A stretch of DNA of 10,206 nt from Mayfieldus sp038329895. GTDB taxonomy: Bacteria; Actinomycetota; Thermoleophilia; Solirubrobacterales; 70-9. Under the pieces are notes generated by a model. The model made no database searches. It was given only the letters and a program-made list of their open reading frames with translations, and was not told where the DNA came from. The stretch covers positions 1-10,206 of the forward strand of contig JBBQNM010000076.1 of NCBI GenBank assembly GCA_038329895.1, in the 5' to 3' direction. Below, one piece after another: positions 7,774-10,206 of the stretch (position 1 is the first letter of the stretch; each line of letters begins with the position of its first letter). A program made the position numbers and the translations under genes.

Positions 7774-10206
7774 TCAGTGTTCGGGTGTCAGCGCCGAGAG
7801 GACGATGCGCTCCTGCTCGTGCGCGTGGGTGCCGGCGTAACCCTCGCCCGGGCTGGCCCGCTCGGGGCGGCCGATGTAGCTGAACGAGACGCCTTCCGGT
7901 AGCAGCTCCGGTACCCGCCGCCACATCACCTTCCATTCGCCCATGTTCTTGGGCTCCTCCTGGACCCAGACCACGTCCTTGAGCTTCGGGTAGGAGGAGA
8001 TCACCTCCTGGAGCTGGTCGCGGGCGAAGGGATAGAGCAACTCGACCCTCGCGATCGCCACGTTCTCGGCCGCCTCGCGCCGCGGGTTGGCGTCCATCTC
8101 GTGGTAGATCTTGCCGCTGCACAAGACCAGGCGCTCGACCTTGTCGCGCCGCTCGCCGGCCGTCGGGTCGTCGAGGACGAAGTGGAACCGGCCGTTCGTG
8201 AGCTCGTCAAGGGTCGAGCTTGCACGGTCGAGCCGCAGCAGGCTCTTGGGGGTGAAGACGATCAGCGGGCGGGCCTTCTTGATCAACGCCTGGCGGCGCA
8301 GCAGGTGGAAGTACTGGGCCGCCGTGGTCGGGTTGGCGATCCGGATGTTGCCCTCCGCCGCCAGCGCCAGGAAGCGCTCGATCCGGGCGCTGGAGTGCTC
8401 CGGCCCACCGCCTTCATAGCCGTGCGGGAGTAGCAGCGTCAGTCGCTTCACCTGTCCCCACTTCGCCTCGCCGGAGACGATGAAGCTGTCGATGATCACC
8501 TGGCCGGCGTTGCCGAAGTCGCCGAACTGGGCTTCCCAGAGGATCAGCGAGTCCGGCTCGGCGGCCGAGTAGCCGTACTCGAAGCCGAGGCAGGCGGTCT
8601 CCGAGAGCGGGCTGTTGTAAAGCTCGAACGGCGCCCTCGCGTCGTCCAGGTGCTGCATCGGGCAGTACTTCAGCCCGGTCTTCTCGTCGTGCAGGACGAG
8701 GTGGCGATGCGAGAAGGTGCCGCGCTCGGTGTCCTGGCCGGTGAGCCGGACGTGCACGTCCTCGGTGAGCAGCGAGGCAAACGCCAGCGCCTCCGCATGA
8801 CCGAACTCGATCCCTCCTTCCTCGAGCGCCTCCCGGCGCTTGCCGAGCGGCTTGCGAAGCTTGCGGTGGATGGCGAAGCTGTCGGGGACCCTCAGCAGCT
8901 GCTCGTTTAGCTCGCGCAGTCTGTCGGCGGGGACGATCGTGTCGACCGCGGGGCTGGCGCTGCGGTCCAGCTCGCCGGTACCGGTCGTCACGGTGGGGTC
9001 CTCGTACTCGCCGGCCTCCATCTTGCGGCGCAGCTCCTTGAGGGTGTCGCTGAGCTGGTCCCGGCGCGCCTGCGACGTTGCCTCGACGTCCTCCGGGGAC
9101 ACGACGCTCTCGCCGATCAGCTTCTCGGTGTAGATCTCCGAGACCGGGGGATGCTGCTTGATCGCCGCCGCCATCAGAGGCTGCGTGTAGGCGGGCTCAT
9201 CGGTCTCGTTGTGGCCGAAGCGCCGGTAGCCGATCAGGTCGATGACAACGTCGCGGCCCCAACGCTCGCGGTAGGCCATTGCGAGGCGGACGGCGCCGAT
9301 GCAGGCCTCGACGTCGTCGGCGTTGACGTGCACGATCGGAACGTTGAAGCCCTTTGCCATGTCCGCCGCATAGGGCGTCGATCGCCCCTCCTGGGGATCG
9401 GTGGTGAATCCCACCTGGTTGTTTTGGATGATGTGGATGGTGCCGCCGACGGCGTAGCCGCGCAGCGACTGAAGGTTGAGCGTCTCGGAGACCACGCCCT
9501 GCGCGGGGAACGCCGCGTCGCCGTGCAGCAGCACCGCCAGCGCGATGCTGGGGTCGTGCTCGAGCTTCGGCCCCTTGCGAACGCTCTGCGATGCCCGGGC
9601 CGCGCCGGTGACCACCGGGTCGACGAACTCGAGGTGGCTGGGGTTGGGATAGAGCCCGACCTCGATCTCCTTGCCGTCCGCGGTGGTGAAGCAGCCGACG
9701 TGGCCGTAGTGGTACTTGACGTCGCCGGTGCCCCCGTGGGGGATCGCGGCCACCGCCTTCACGGCCTCGATCGCCTTCGAGCCCTCGAACTCGGCGAAGA
9801 TCGACTCCAGCGAGCGGCCGAGCGTGTGCGCGAGGACGCTGAGGCGCCCGCGGTGGGCCATCCCGAACACGACCTCCTCAGCGTTCGCCCGTTGCGCCAG
9901 GGTCGTGATCTCGTCCAGCATCGGGACGATCATGTCGAGGCCCTCGATCGAGAACATCTTCTGGCCCAGGTAGGCCTTTTCCAGGTAGCGCTCGAACTGG
10001 AAGACCTCGATCAGGCGCCGCAGCAGTGCCTTGCGCTCCTCCTCGGAGAGCGGCTGGCGATGGGCGCCGGTCTCGATCATCTCCCGCAGCCACACCCGCT
10101 GTTGGTGGGAGGAGAGATGCTCGAGTTGGTAGGCCATCGTGCCGCAGTAGACGGCGCGCATCCGAGGCAGCGCGTCGAGCAGGGTCTCGCCGGGAACGCC
10201 GATGCG
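7774..10206 (-). CDS. sucA: 2-oxoglutarate dehydrogenase E1 component (SucA/Kgd-type), 5' end cut off
   Basis: The frame enters at the right edge already open (RIGVPGETLLDALPRM...) and runs 810 residues to the TGA at 7776-7774, so the Met at 10161 is internal and the true start lies outside. The protein is the thiamine-diphosphate-dependent E1 that decarboxylates 2-oxoglutarate in the TCA cycle. Visible landmarks are YCGTMAYQLEHL, GMAHRGRLSVLAHTLG, NPSHLEFVDPVVTGAARA (substrate His), HGDAAFPAQGVVSETLNL (ThDP/Mg site, from about residue 229 of the visible part), IIQNNQVGFTT, RRFGHNETDEPAYTQP, LYNSPLSETACLGFEYGYS, LWEAQFGDFGNAGQ, LLPHGYEGGGPEHSSARIERFL, and the C-terminal WVQEEPKNMGEW. All expected catalytic His residues are present. 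In Actinobacteria the N-terminus is often fused to an E2-like succinyltransferase domain (Kgd); the missing part is needed to tell SucA from Kgd. Confidence 0.95.
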   Translation of the reverse strand, partial: RIGVPGETLLDALPRMRAVYCGTMAYQLEHLSSHQQRVWLREMIETGAHRQPLSEEERKALLRRLIEVFQFERYLEKAYLGQKMFSIEGLDMIVPMLDEITTLAQRANAEEVVFGMAHRGRLSVLAHTLGRSLESIFAEFEGSKAIEAVKAVAAIPHGGTGDVKYHYGHVGCFTTADGKEIEVGLYPNPSHLEFVDPVVTGAARASQSVRKGPKLEHDPSIALAVLLHGDAAFPAQGVVSETLNLQSLRGYAVGGTIHIIQNNQVGFTTDPQEGRSTPYAADMAKGFNVPIVHVNADDVEACIGAVRLAMAYRERWGRDVVIDLIGYRRFGHNETDEPAYTQPLMAAAIKQHPPVSEIYTEKLIGESVVSPEDVEATSQARRDQLSDTLKELRRKMEAGEYEDPTVTTGTGELDRSASPAVDTIVPADRLRELNEQLLRVPDSFAIHRKLRKPLGKRREALEEGGIEFGHAEALAFASLLTEDVHVRLTGQDTERGTFSHRHLVLHDEKTGLKYCPMQHLDDARAPFELYNSPLSETACLGFEYGYSAAEPDSLILWEAQFGDFGNAGQVIIDSFIVSGEAKWGQVKRLTLLLPHGYEGGGPEHSSARIERFLALAAEGNIRIANPTTAAQYFHLLRRQALIKKARPLIVFTPKSLLRLDRASSTLDELTNGRFHFVLDDPTAGERRDKVERLVLCSGKIYHEMDANPRREAAENVAIARVELLYPFARDQLQEVISSYPKLKDVVWVQEEPKNMGEWKVMWRRVPELLPEGVSFSYIGRPERASPGEGYAGTHAHEQERIVLSALTPEH

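Noticed and set aside
10159..10161. ATG as the start of the 2-oxoglutarate dehydrogenase gene
   Set aside because: The frame is open to the window edge, and the residues before it (RIGVPGETLLDALPR) continue the E1 alignment into YCGTMAYQLEHL; the protein needs its N-terminal part.

Overview
The window is GC-rich bacterial DNA, densely coded on both strands. Gene content, an Actinobacteria-style c-di-AMP riboswitch and protein wording suggest Actinomycetota, possibly Thermoleophilia/Solirubrobacterales. That placement is an impression from the proteins, not a computed one.

Region 1 (1-1907, minus strand): the start of a periplasmic substrate-binding lipoprotein that runs off the left edge, preceded by its ABC-transporter ATPase. 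The two overlap in an ATGA junction and look like part of a polyamine-type (Pot) uptake operon, with the permeases probably further left. Region 2 (2033-3256, minus strand): a secreted NlpC/P60-type cell-wall peptidase whose leader is a clear ydaO-yuaA (c-di-AMP) riboswitch, and behind it a small glutaredoxin/GST-N-like protein with an odd C-terminal tail. Region 3 (3322-6943, plus strand): a classical short-chain dehydrogenase/reductase and, 10 bp later, a full aconitate hydratase (acnA). Region 4 (6944-7126): a convergent intergenic stretch with three successive inverted repeats. Region 5 (7127-10206, minus strand): a small DUF3817-like membrane protein, then the last ~810 residues of the 2-oxoglutarate dehydrogenase E1 component (SucA/Kgd), which runs off the right edge.

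Functionally, the right half holds two TCA-cycle enzymes (aconitase and 2-oxoglutarate dehydrogenase) on opposite, converging strands around a small membrane protein. The left half holds transport and cell-wall remodelling. The most notable item is the riboswitch-peptidase unit. The aptamer class is known, but the spacing to the ribosome-binding site is too short for a terminator and suggests direct translational control. I found no CRISPR array, tRNA, rRNA, insertion sequence or phage gene, and I do not see strong evidence for a wholly new system here.
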